Positions 1-6,472 of a stretch of 8,604 bases of DNA are shown in pieces. Source of the DNA: Nitrososphaerota archaeon (lineage in GTDB: Archaea; Thermoproteota; Nitrososphaeria; Nitrososphaerales; Nitrosopumilaceae); NCBI GenBank assembly GCA_028867235.1, contig JAGWGS010000047.1:1-8604 (forward strand), read 5' to 3'. Below the pieces are notes generated by a model. It saw only the letters and a list, made by a program, of their open reading frames with translations. It was not told the DNA's origin and did not search any database. The translations under genes were made by a program, and so were the position numbers. Numbering within the stretch: position 1 is the stretch's first letter; each line of letters starts with the position of its first letter.

Positions 1-52
1 CTTTCTATAAAACTTCACTTTCTTCTTTGTTTTAAATCATCTAGTTTGACTT

Positions 53-184
53 TTAACGTTTTAATGCTTTTTGAATAAGTTTCAAAACTGCTTCGTTATT
101 ATTTTTTAATCCCTGATCAATTTTGTACTTTAAGACTTCTTTCCATAATTGTTCATCACAGTCTAAAATTAATTTCTTTGTCAT
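53..184 (-). CDS. small ribbon-helix-helix-like protein (43 aa), putative repressor
   Basis: This short minus-strand frame encodes 43 residues, starting MTKKLILDCDEQ and ending QKALKR. Seen in the sequence: a short hydrophobic strand (residues 4-9), a first amphipathic helix (about 11-24), a turn at Gly25, and a second helix (about 29-42) that opens with an Asn run. This strand-helix-helix order and length match minimal ribbon-helix-helix (CopG/Arc/MetJ type) DNA-binding proteins, which bind DNA as dimers with the strand pair in the major groove. The ATG directly abuts an array of 8-bp palindromes spaced 10 bp apart, and the gene is divergent from a transposase. I infer that it represses itself and the transposase. 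It has no Shine-Dalgarno site, and a leaderless transcript is likely. The family assignment rests on pattern only. It could be a remnant of a longer regulator or an unexpressed frame, but the sensible helix periodicity argues for a real gene. Confidence 0.6.
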   Translation of the reverse strand: MTKKLILDCDEQLWKEVLKYKIDQGLKNNNEAVLKLIQKALKR

Positions 185-212
185 TATTAATACCTATTAG
201 TAGTTATTAATA
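185..212. repeat. phased palindrome array 1 (putative operator)
   Basis: Three 8-bp units begin at 185, 195 and 205: TATTAATA, TATTAGTA and TATTAATA. The unit is self-complementary, with one mismatch in the middle copy, and the step is exactly 10 bp, so all copies face the same side of the helix. The array starts at the base next to the start codon of the small minus-strand gene. Unit 3 lies about 25 bp from that ATG, so it may also serve as the TATA box. The layout resembles tandem operators of ribbon-helix-helix repressors. The link to that protein is inferred. Confidence 0.65.
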
Positions 213-220
213 GATAGACA

Positions 221-228
221 TATAAAGG
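221..228 (+). promoter_or_regulatory. TATA box of the transposase gene
   Basis: TATAAAGG is centred about 28 bp upstream of the transposase ATG at 252, the distance expected for an archaeal TATA box and a leaderless transcript. It lies in the 24-bp gap between the two palindrome arrays, so proteins bound on either side could block TBP/TFB or polymerase. On the other strand the overlapping TTTATATG could also act as a TATA element for the small divergent gene. Confidence 0.55.
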
Positions 229-236
229 TTAATTCT

Positions 237-264
237 TATTAATAATTATTAATGACTATTAATA
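237..264. repeat. phased palindrome array 2, overlapping the transposase start (putative operator)
   Basis: Three units begin at 237, 247 and 257: TATTAATA, TATTAATG and TATTAATA. The 10-bp step is the same as in array 1. The start codon of the transposase (252-254) lies inside unit 2, and unit 3 encodes residues 3-5. If transcription starts at or near the ATG, a protein bound here would sit on the initiation site. The array is displaced by 52 bp from array 1, close to five helical turns. In both arrays the last unit is followed by GA. Confidence 0.65.
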
Positions 265-1367
265 GACAAGAAAAAGGAAAAAAGATTGCAGAATCTCCAA
301 ACCAAATTAGAAGAATAGATGAAAACCATTACAAGGTAAAATCACAATCAGGTAATGGAGAATATGATGTAATAGCAACAGAATCTGGCTGGAAGTGTAA
401 TTGTAAAGATGCAATATTCAGAAAAGTGTGTTGCAAACATTCCCATTGTGTAGAGTTCAGTTTAACATTAAGAAAAACTATAGAAAAGAAAACTACCATC
501 ATTCAGAAAATCAATATTTCAACATGCCCAGAATGTCAATCTGATAAAATAGTAAAACACGGATTACGACACAATAAGTATGGTGATTTGCAGAGGTTTT
601 CATGTAAAGAGTGTAAGAAACGATTTACCATAAATCTAGGATTTGAAGGCATGAAATTCAGCCCTCAGACAATCACTTCGGCTTTACAGTTGTATTTTAC
701 AGGAGAATCATTAAGAAATGTCGCAAAATTCCTCAGATTACAAGGGGTAGAGGTAAGCCATAAGACAGTATACCAATGGATCAAAAAATACATCGGATTG
801 ATGGAAAAATATCTTGAACAAATAACACCGCAAGTATCTGATACTTGGAGGGCTGATGAGATCTTCCTCAAAATTTCTGGCAATACCAAGTATCTTTACG
901 CATTAATGGATGACCAGAGCCGTCTATGGATAGCACAACAAATAGCACACACCAAGTACACAGAGGATGTGAGACCGTTATTTGCCAAAGCAAAAGAGGT
1001 AACAGGTAAGAGACCTGAATTTCTGATAACTGATGGTGCTAGAAACTTTGCAGAGGCTTTTACAAAGGAGTTCTATACCAGAGAAAAACCACAATCAAAA
1101 CACATACGACATATTCATTTCAAGAGAGACCAGAACAATAACAAGATGGAACGATTAAACGGGGAAATCAGAGATAGGGAAAAGGTAATGCGTGGATTAA
1201 AGAAAATAGATACGCCAATTTTGGCAGGTTATCAGATATTTCATAACTACTTGCGACCACATATGGCATTAGAAGGGAAAACTCCCTCAGACATGGTTGG
1301 AATAAAGATTGAAGGTGATAACAGATGGATTACACTGATCCAAAATTCTACCATTAACCACAATTAA
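252..1367 (+). CDS. DDE transposase with SWIM zinc finger and zinc ribbon
   Basis: This is a 371-residue transposase that would cut and join the ends of an insertion sequence. Domains in order: a SWIM-type zinc finger (CxC at C49/C51 and CxH at C61/H63), a zinc ribbon (C92, C95, C118, C121), a helix-turn-helix-like stretch (about 138-180), then an RNase H-fold DDE domain. Likely catalytic residues are D202 in WRADEIF, D261 in LITDG and E300 in NKMERLNGE, followed by a YxxxHNYLRPH-like tail that IS6-type and related enzymes share. All key residues are present and the frame is intact, so the protein may be active. Relatives with the same SWIM/ribbon/DDE order and a similar MTINR start are, from memory, common in Thaumarchaeota. 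The ATG at 252 is supported by a TATA box 28 bp upstream and implies a leaderless mRNA. The exact IS family is not certain from sequence alone. Confidence 0.9.
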   Translation: MTINRQEKGKKIAESPNQIRRIDENHYKVKSQSGNGEYDVIATESGWKCNCKDAIFRKVCCKHSHCVEFSLTLRKTIEKKTTIIQKINISTCPECQSDKIVKHGLRHNKYGDLQRFSCKECKKRFTINLGFEGMKFSPQTITSALQLYFTGESLRNVAKFLRLQGVEVSHKTVYQWIKKYIGLMEKYLEQITPQVSDTWRADEIFLKISGNTKYLYALMDDQSRLWIAQQIAHTKYTEDVRPLFAKAKEVTGKRPEFLITDGARNFAEAFTKEFYTREKPQSKHIRHIHFKRDQNNNKMERLNGEIRDREKVMRGLKKIDTPILAGYQIFHNYLRPHMALEGKTPSDMVGIKIEGDNRWITLIQNSTINHN

Positions 1368-1671
1368 AAATTGCATTACGGATTTCAGATATTCTTTTTA
1401 TGATTACGTTTACTGCTTCTTGTATCTGCCCTTGTAATTGTTCTTGATCTGGTAGTGTCATAGTCTTTTGTATCTTATTGATGTAATATGATGAAAAAGT
1501 AGAGATTATACTGCTAAATGTCTGTCCCATTACAAAATCATAATCGCTAGTTAACATCATCCCACTTTTTACATTAGGATCCCTTGCAAACTGAATGTAA
1601 TTAGGTACCTTCTCGATTTCAGCATCTATAATTTTTTCAATCATGCCTCTATCTTCGGGTGATAGACTCAT
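1354..1671 (-). CDS. hypothetical protein, 105 aa, helical
   Basis: I do not recognise this protein. It has no signal peptide, no membrane segment and no cysteine motif (a single Cys at 104), so it is probably cytoplasmic. It appears mostly helical: an acidic-basic helix near residues 5-21, a central stretch rich in Ser, Phe and Tyr (about 50-63), and a C-terminal amphipathic helix rich in Gln, Ile and Arg (76-101). A TATA box 26 bp upstream of the ATG supports a real, leaderless gene. Its last 14 bp overlap the 3' end of the transposase gene on the other strand. The final residues (about FNCG) and stop codon may therefore come from the insertion sequence, with the original C-terminus lost or changed. 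It is probably a lineage-specific archaeal protein; that is inference. Confidence 0.65.
   Translation of the reverse strand: MSLSPEDRGMIEKIIDAEIEKVPNYIQFARDPNVKSGMMLTSDYDFVMGQTFSSIISTFSSYYINKIQKTMTLPDQEQLQGQIQEAVNVIIKRISEIRNAIFNCG
1361..1373. repeat. short inverted repeat at the transposase 3' end
   Basis: CAATT and AATTG flank three A residues, forming a perfect 5-bp inverted repeat with the transposase stop codon inside it. It lies in the overlap of two convergent genes. It could mark the element's right end or act as a weak bidirectional terminator. It is short and AT-rich, so chance is also plausible. Confidence 0.3.
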
Positions 1672-1692
1672 AGATTGACTTAGATGGTGAAT

Positions 1693-1700
1693 TATTTAAA
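1693..1700 (-). promoter_or_regulatory. TATA box of the 105-aa gene
   Basis: On the minus strand this reads TTTAAATA, preceded by AAT. It is centred about 26 bp upstream of the ATG at 1671, which fits an archaeal promoter giving a leaderless mRNA. No Shine-Dalgarno-like sequence precedes the ATG. Confidence 0.55.
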
Positions 1701-1773
1701 ATTGGCATGTTGATCATGAGGCTATGTCCCTATGAGTAACACGAAGAATTATGTACCATCAAGGTAACAGAGC

Positions 1774-1790
1774 CTTAAAAAATGAAAAAG
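1774..1790 (-). terminator. T-rich terminator of the PEFG-CTERM gene
   Basis: The minus strand reads CTTTTTCATTTTTTAAGG, beginning about 10 nt after the stop codon of the gene at 1800-2702. Two runs of five and six T without a required hairpin are typical of archaeal intrinsic termination. It separates this gene from the 105-aa gene, which has its own TATA box. Confidence 0.5.
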
Positions 1791-1799
1791 TAGAGAGTT

Positions 1800-2702
1800 C
1801 TAGTATTTTGGCATAAATCTTAGTCCAGTCTTTGCTGAAACTGCAATTATTGATATTATTGCAATTGCAAGTACTAGAGCTGCGATTGGGCCAAACTCTG
1901 GAATTATCCATGTACCGATTATCTCTATTTCTTCAGTTCCATCTGTAAATGGAATTGATAGAGTTCTATCGGTTGTTGTTGTGCTTGTCTCCTGGAAATC
2001 AGCTTCTTGACCGTCATTTAATACGTAGTACGGGTCGTCTTGGCCGTTTACTTTTGCATCAATTAATCCTCTAGGCAGAGTTACTGTTAACACTCCGTCT
2101 CCAGTGGTTTGTATTGATACAATAAGGGACTTAGACTGTGTATCTGCCTTTATGCCCAAAACTTTGCCATTTGTAATGCTGTATTTTACTGGATATGTAT
2201 TACCATCTATTACAACACTGACTGCGTTTCCACCTTGTCCTCCAGATGATCCTGCAAATTGGAATGTTGTTTGTGCTGTCCTCTCAGGTCCACCATATTG
2301 TACCTTTACAGTGTATGCTCCTGCTGCTTGCCAGAGTGTACCTGTTGCGGTGATGGTTGTTGAGAATGTTCTATCTGATCCTACTGTTACCTGATCAACT
2401 TTGACAAGATTTCCTATTGGGCTGATGATTCTCACAGTTATTGGTGTATCAGAGATGTAATCTTGTGTACTTCCTGATATTGTGATCTTATCTCCATCAT
2501 TGTATGTAGTCTTGTCTGTTGTTACAGTGACTGCACCTGTAGACGAACTTGAGATCACTCCTGTATTTCCAGATGTAGCATTTGTAGAATTTGCACCTAT
2601 TGAACCTTGTAGAGCATATGGTGATGCAGCAAAAACCGGCATTACTCCCATAGTGCAAACAAGAATTGCAAGTAACGCAAATCCTTTAAAGCGAGTACTC
2701 AT
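1800..2702 (-). CDS. secreted PEFG-CTERM surface protein with Ig-like domain
   Basis: This 300-residue exported protein is probably displayed at the cell surface. It has a Sec signal peptide (basic MSTRFKG, hydrophobic core to about 22, cleavage near VFA-A at 25-26). A Ser/Thr/Asn-rich linker follows, with two N-glycosylation sequons (N38-S-T, N41-A-T). Next is an Ig-like beta domain (about 57-152) containing the YNDGDKITISGS pattern of extracellular repeats. A second beta domain (about 158-262) has YPVKYSITNGK and ends EEIEIIGT. The C-terminus has IPEFG at 267-271, a membrane segment (about 272-289) and a basic tail. That tripartite tail is the PEFG-CTERM signal, which in Thaumarchaeota is thought to be processed by an archaeosortase. 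The second domain commonly precedes PEFG tails in these archaea, as I recall. The ligand or structural role is unknown. The gene is divergent from the RNA polymerase operon and has its own promoter and terminator. Confidence 0.88.
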   Translation of the reverse strand: MSTRFKGFALLAILVCTMGVMPVFAASPYALQGSIGANSTNATSGNTGVISSSSTGAVTVTTDKTTYNDGDKITISGSTQDYISDTPITVRIISPIGNLVKVDQVTVGSDRTFSTTITATGTLWQAAGAYTVKVQYGGPERTAQTTFQFAGSSGGQGGNAVSVVIDGNTYPVKYSITNGKVLGIKADTQSKSLIVSIQTTGDGVLTVTLPRGLIDAKVNGQDDPYYVLNDGQEADFQETSTTTTDRTLSIPFTDGTEEIEIIGTWIIPEFGPIAALVLAIAIISIIAVSAKTGLRFMPKY

Positions 2703-2727
2703 CCTGGTTGGAGGTGATTTTTTTTAC

Positions 2728-2735
2728 TATTTAAA
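2728..2735 (-). promoter_or_regulatory. TATA box of the PEFG-CTERM gene
   Basis: On the minus strand this reads TTTAAATA, centred about 30 bp upstream of the ATG at 2702. Transcription would start within a few bases of the start codon, so the mRNA is leaderless or nearly so. Confidence 0.55.
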
Positions 2736-2785
2736 GTTGCGGAAAAAATTATTGACAAATGATACTATTTTTGACACGCCCCCGA

Positions 2786-2800
2786 TTAGATATATATTAA
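2786..2800 (+). promoter_or_regulatory. promoter of the rpoH-rpoB-rpoA operon
   Basis: TTAGATATATATTAA contains a strong TATA element (TATATATTAA, 2791-2800), preceded by a G+C-rich patch (GACACGCCCCCG, 2773-2784) that stands out in this AT-rich spacer. The expected start is about 26 bp downstream, near 2820. That gives a leader of roughly 50 nt before rpoH, unlike the leaderless genes elsewhere in the window. Confidence 0.6.
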
Positions 2801-2857
2801 CCTCTCGGTGGATGCATCTTAGTTTGCAGATTAATCATACGTTTACAGCTAATGTTC

Positions 2858-2866
2858 AAAGGAGAT
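2858..2866 (+). promoter_or_regulatory. Shine-Dalgarno site of rpoH
   Basis: AAAGGAGAT has its GGAG core at 2861-2864, nine bases before the ATG at 2874. It fixes the rpoH start and shows that this operon uses a leadered mRNA. Confidence 0.75.
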
Positions 2867-2873
2867 TTTAAAA

Positions 2874-3125
2874 ATGATAAGTAAAAAAGAAAAAATACTA
2901 ATTCCAGATCACATCTACGTTCCAAAACATGAAATAATGACTAAAGATGAAGCCGAAAAAGTACTTGAAAAATATCATACCAAGCCTACTGAAATGCCAC
3001 TAATCTACGTCAGTGATCCTGCTATTAGAGGACTAGGTGTAAAACCTGGTGATATGATAAAAATTACAAGAAAGAGTCCAACTGCAGGCGAGAGCTTGTA
3101 CTATAGATACGTGGTGGAAGAATAA
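2874..3125 (+). CDS. rpoH: DNA-directed RNA polymerase subunit H (Rpo5)
   Basis: This 83-residue archaeal subunit H corresponds to the C-terminal domain of eukaryotic RPB5. It sits at the lower jaw of RNA polymerase, next to the largest subunit, near downstream DNA. Seen: the N-terminal ILIPDHIYVPKHEIMTKDEA stretch, the central LIYVSDPAIRGLGVKPGD segment typical of the family, and the KITRKSPTAGESLYYRYVV ending. The length is normal for archaeal H. The start is set by a good Shine-Dalgarno site nine bases upstream. It is the first gene of the operon, and its stop codon overlaps the rpoB start by one base (TAATG), so translation of the two is likely coupled. Confidence 0.95.
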   Translation: MISKKEKILIPDHIYVPKHEIMTKDEAEKVLEKYHTKPTEMPLIYVSDPAIRGLGVKPGDMIKITRKSPTAGESLYYRYVVEE

Positions 3126-6100
3126 TGGCAAACATCTCAAACAAACGCTGGCCAATAATTCAAGATATTCTCAAGAGAGAAGGTATAGCAAGACAACATC
3201 TCAATTCATACGATGAATTTCTTGAGAGAGGATTACAAAGTATCATAGATGAGGTTGGTCAAATTGAGATTGAAAGTGCTGAATATCCATACAAAATTCA
3301 ACTTGGAAAAGTAAAGCTTCAACAACCGCGTATGATGGAACTGGATGGTTCAATAACTCACATTGCACCTATGGAAGCACGACTTAGAAATGTAACATAT
3401 GCATCTCCGATAATGCTTGAAGCAAGTGTTGTTGAAGATGGAAAAATTCTAGAATCAAGATACATTCACATTGGAGATATGCCTGTCATGGTTCGCTCAA
3501 ACGCTTGTATCTTACACAATCTTTCTGAACAAAAACTTGTAGAACATGGCGAAGATCCAAACGATCCTGGTGGATATTTTATTATCAATGGATCTGAACG
3601 TGTTATAGTTGGACTTGAAGATTTATCTTACAACAAGATTATTGTTGACAGAGAAACTGTTGGAGGAAATACTGTATTCAAAGCAAAAGTCTATTCATCC
3701 ATAGTTGGCTATAGAGCAAAACTTGAATTGATAATGAAAAATGATGGCCTCATAGTTGCAAAAATTCCTGGATCTCCTGTTGATATTCCTGTAGTTACAC
3801 TGATGCGTTCACTAGGTCTTGAATCTGACAGAGATATTGCAGCTTCAGTATCTCTCGTAGATGATATCCAGGATGAACTTGAGGGCTCCTTTGAAAAATC
3901 TGGTGATGTGCCAACTGCAAAAGATGCCATAGTCTACATCAGTAAGAGAATTGCACCTGGTATGCTTGAAGAATTCCAGATAAAAAGAGCAGAAACATTG
4001 CTTGACTGGGGTCTTTTACCACACTTGGGCAAACATCCTGACAATAGAAAAGAAAAGGCATTATTCTTGGGTGAAGCTACTTGCAAATTAATTGAACTAA
4101 AACTAGGATGGATTGCAACTGATGACAAAGATCACTATGGTAACAAAGTGATAAAGTTTGCAGGTCAGATGCTAGCTGATCTTTTCAGGACAGCATTTAG
4201 AAATCTAGTCCGGGACATGAAATATCAATTAGAGCGATCAGGCCAAAAACGAGGTATCAATGCTGTAGCAGCTGCGGTAAGACCTGGAATTGTTACTGAT
4301 AAGATGAATAATGCCATTGCAACTGGAAACTGGGGAAGAGGTAGAGTTGGAGTAACTCAACTTCTCGATAGGACTAACTATCTTTCAACAATAAGTCATC
4401 TTAGAAGAATTCAATCTCCTTTGAGTCGAAGCCAACCTAACTTTGAAGCAAGAGATCTTCATGCTACACACTTTGGTAGAATATGCCCAAGTGAAACTCC
4501 AGAGGGCTCTAATTGTGGTCTTGTCAAGAATCTTGCCCTGTCTGCAATAATTTCTGTTAATGTACCGTCCGAGGATATTATTGAAAAACTCTATGATTTA
4601 GGTGTAACTTATGTGTCAGATGCAAAAGATGAATTGAAAAAAGAAGGTACTAGAGTTTTTGTTGACGGGCGATTGATTGGATACTTTAAGGATGGCCAAA
4701 AACTCGTTGACTCTCTAAGAGATCTAAGAAGAAACTTCAAGATTCATCCTCATGTAGGAATCTTTTTGTATCAATCTAGTTTTGAAGGCTCTACTAAAAG
4801 ACTCTATGTTAATTGTAATGCAGGAAGAGTCTTGCGTCCTCTTATTGTAATTAAGGAAAACAAAGTTCTCTTGACACAAGAACTCATTGACAAGGTAAGC
4901 AAAAAATTCCTCTCTTGGACTGATTTGCTACACATGGGAATAATTGAATTGGTTGATGCTAATGAAGAAGAAAACTCTTACATTGCAATCGATGAGACTG
5001 ATATTAAGAAACATACTCACATGGAGGTCTTCCCATCTGCTATCCTTGGCGCAGGTGCATCAATAATTCCGTATCCTGAACACAACCAGTCTCCAAGAAA
5101 TACATACGAATCTGCGATGGCAAAACAAAGTTTGGGTTTCTCAACTCCATTGATGAATGCCAGTACATATGTAAGACAACATTTGATGCTTTACCCTCAA
5201 ACTCCAATTGTAAATACAAAAGCTATGAACCTCTTAGGATTAGAGGACAGGCCAGCAGGTCAGAACTGTATTGTCGCAGTATTACCATTTGATGGTTATA
5301 ACATTGAAGATGCAATTGTTCTAAGTAAATCCTCTATTGATAGGGGACTTGGAAGAACATTCTTCTATAGAATCTATGAAGCAGAAGCAAAACAGTATCC
5401 TGGAGGAATGAGAGATAACTTTGAGATTCCAACCGCTGAAGGAAACGTTCGTGGATTTAGAGGAGACAAGGCGTATAGATTGTTAGAGGAAGATGGAGTA
5501 ATTGCAACCGAATCTACTGCACAGGGTGGTGACATTTTGATTGGAAAAACAAGTCCACCTAGATTTATGGAAGAATATCGTGAATTTGAAGTAAAAGGAC
5601 CGTACAGACGTGATACGTCAATAGGAGTAAGACCATCTGAAAATGGAGTTGTCGATACTGTTGTAATGACCCAATCCCATGATGGAGGTCGAATGTACAA
5701 AATTAGAGTTAGAGATCTTAGAATTCCTGAAATTGGTGACAAGTTTGCATCAAGACACGGACAAAAAGGAGTAGTAGGATTACTTGTAAATCAAGAAGAT
5801 CTTCCATACACTGCAGATGGGGTTGTACCGGATGTACTGATTAACCCACATGCTTTCCCATCTAGAATGACAGTAGGAATGTTCCTTGAATCTGTAACTG
5901 GAAAAGCTGCTGCACTGCGTGGAAGCAAGATGGATGGTTCTGCATTTGTAGGTGAAAAACTTGAAGATGTTAAAGGTGTATTAGAACAAAATGGTTTCAA
6001 GTATTCTGGAAAAGAAGTAATGTATGACGGAAGAACCGGAAAACCATTTGCTGTAGATGTTTTCATTGGTGTTGTCTATTATCAAAAACTTCACCATATG

Positions 6101-6472
6101 GTTGCAGACAAGATTCATGCCAGAGCAAGAGGTCAGGTACAAATGCTCACCAAACAACCAACGGAAGGTCGTGCAAGAGGTGGAGGATTGAGATTTGGTG
6201 AAATGGAACGAGACTGTCTCATTGCATATGGTGCATCAATGATGTTAAAGGATAGATTGCTTGATGAATCTGACAAGGCTGATATCTACATCTGTGAAAG
6301 ATGTGGACTAGTTTCATATTACGATATAAAACAACGAAAATTCGTGTGCAGAGTTTGTGGCGATAAAGCAAAAGTTACATCCATATCGGTAGCATATGCA
6401 TTCAAATTGCTTTTACAGGAAATGATGAGTCTTGATGTTGCACCAAGATTATTGATAAAGGAGAGAGTATAA
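3125..6472 (+). CDS. rpoB: DNA-directed RNA polymerase subunit B (Rpo2), unsplit
   Basis: This is the second-largest RNA polymerase subunit. It forms one side of the active-site cleft, including the wall, and helps bind the RNA-DNA hybrid and nucleotides. At 1115 residues it is a full-length single chain, not the B''/B' pair found in some euryarchaea. Seen: the SRSQPNFEARDLHATHFGRICPSETPEG stretch near the middle (split here only by reading), DGYNIEDAI at 723-731, HGQKG at 878-882, KLHHMVADK at 988-996, the Gly-rich GGGLRFGEMERD at 1019-1030, and a C-terminal zinc site C1057/C1060/C1075/C1078. The conserved lysines of the active-site region are present. The gene overlaps rpoH and rpoA by one base each. 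No frameshift or insertion is visible. Confidence 0.98.
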   Translation: MANISNKRWPIIQDILKREGIARQHLNSYDEFLERGLQSIIDEVGQIEIESAEYPYKIQLGKVKLQQPRMMELDGSITHIAPMEARLRNVTYASPIMLEASVVEDGKILESRYIHIGDMPVMVRSNACILHNLSEQKLVEHGEDPNDPGGYFIINGSERVIVGLEDLSYNKIIVDRETVGGNTVFKAKVYSSIVGYRAKLELIMKNDGLIVAKIPGSPVDIPVVTLMRSLGLESDRDIAASVSLVDDIQDELEGSFEKSGDVPTAKDAIVYISKRIAPGMLEEFQIKRAETLLDWGLLPHLGKHPDNRKEKALFLGEATCKLIELKLGWIATDDKDHYGNKVIKFAGQMLADLFRTAFRNLVRDMKYQLERSGQKRGINAVAAAVRPGIVTDKMNNAIATGNWGRGRVGVTQLLDRTNYLSTISHLRRIQSPLSRSQPNFEARDLHATHFGRICPSETPEGSNCGLVKNLALSAIISVNVPSEDIIEKLYDLGVTYVSDAKDELKKEGTRVFVDGRLIGYFKDGQKLVDSLRDLRRNFKIHPHVGIFLYQSSFEGSTKRLYVNCNAGRVLRPLIVIKENKVLLTQELIDKVSKKFLSWTDLLHMGIIELVDANEEENSYIAIDETDIKKHTHMEVFPSAILGAGASIIPYPEHNQSPRNTYESAMAKQSLGFSTPLMNASTYVRQHLMLYPQTPIVNTKAMNLLGLEDRPAGQNCIVAVLPFDGYNIEDAIVLSKSSIDRGLGRTFFYRIYEAEAKQYPGGMRDNFEIPTAEGNVRGFRGDKAYRLLEEDGVIATESTAQGGDILIGKTSPPRFMEEYREFEVKGPYRRDTSIGVRPSENGVVDTVVMTQSHDGGRMYKIRVRDLRIPEIGDKFASRHGQKGVVGLLVNQEDLPYTADGVVPDVLINPHAFPSRMTVGMFLESVTGKAAALRGSKMDGSAFVGEKLEDVKGVLEQNGFKYSGKEVMYDGRTGKPFAVDVFIGVVYYQKLHHMVADKIHARARGQVQMLTKQPTEGRARGGGLRFGEMERDCLIAYGASMMLKDRLLDESDKADIYICERCGLVSYYDIKQRKFVCRVCGDKAKVTSISVAYAFKLLLQEMMSLDVAPRLLIKERV
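6457..6465 (+). promoter_or_regulatory. Shine-Dalgarno site of rpoA inside the rpoB end
   Basis: AAAGGAGAG lies within the last codons of rpoB, with its GGAG core at 6460-6463, eight bases before the rpoA ATG at 6472. Together with the TAATG overlap it allows ribosomes finishing rpoB to restart on rpoA. Confidence 0.65.

Larger units (their letters stand above)
219..1373 (+). mobile_element. insertion sequence, ends unresolved
   Basis: An intact transposase gene with its own promoter defines a mobile element here, but I found no convincing terminal inverted repeats or target duplication, so both limits are approximate. The right end is probably close to the transposase stop (1365-1367), because a native-looking minus-strand gene begins to overlap there. 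The left end may lie upstream of 219, and the element may include the small ribbon-helix-helix gene at 53-184 or even reach past the window edge. Confidence 0.45.

Noticed and set aside
185..264. The repeat array as a CRISPR or plasmid-type origin
   Set aside because: Units are 8 bp with 2-bp spacers, with no unique spacer sequences and no replication gene. An operator fits better.
227..1359. GGTTAAT (227-233) and ATTAACC (1353-1359) as terminal inverted repeats of the element
   Set aside because: Only seven bases match, the outer bases do not pair, and these ends would cut off both the TATA box and the last transposase codons.
1732..1767. Eleven-codon + strand frame (MSNTKNYVPSR) after a TATA-like ATTTAAAA
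   Set aside because: Too short to separate from chance, without a Shine-Dalgarno site, and the nearby TATA element is better explained as the promoter of the minus-strand gene.
2706..2717. GGAGGTGAT on the + strand as a Shine-Dalgarno site
   Set aside because: No start codon follows at a usable distance. On the minus strand it reads like the 16S 3' end but lies at the edge of the likely leaderless PEFG gene, so it is probably coincidence.
2482..2871. 129-residue + strand frame opposite the PEFG gene and running through the rpo promoter
   Set aside because: It is antisense to a gene with clear domains and spans both promoters. Its composition reflects the complementary strand of a real coding region.
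5374..6066. Minus-strand frames opposite rpoB
   Set aside because: Ser/Pro-rich shadows of the rpoB reading frame, without promoters or recognisable domains.
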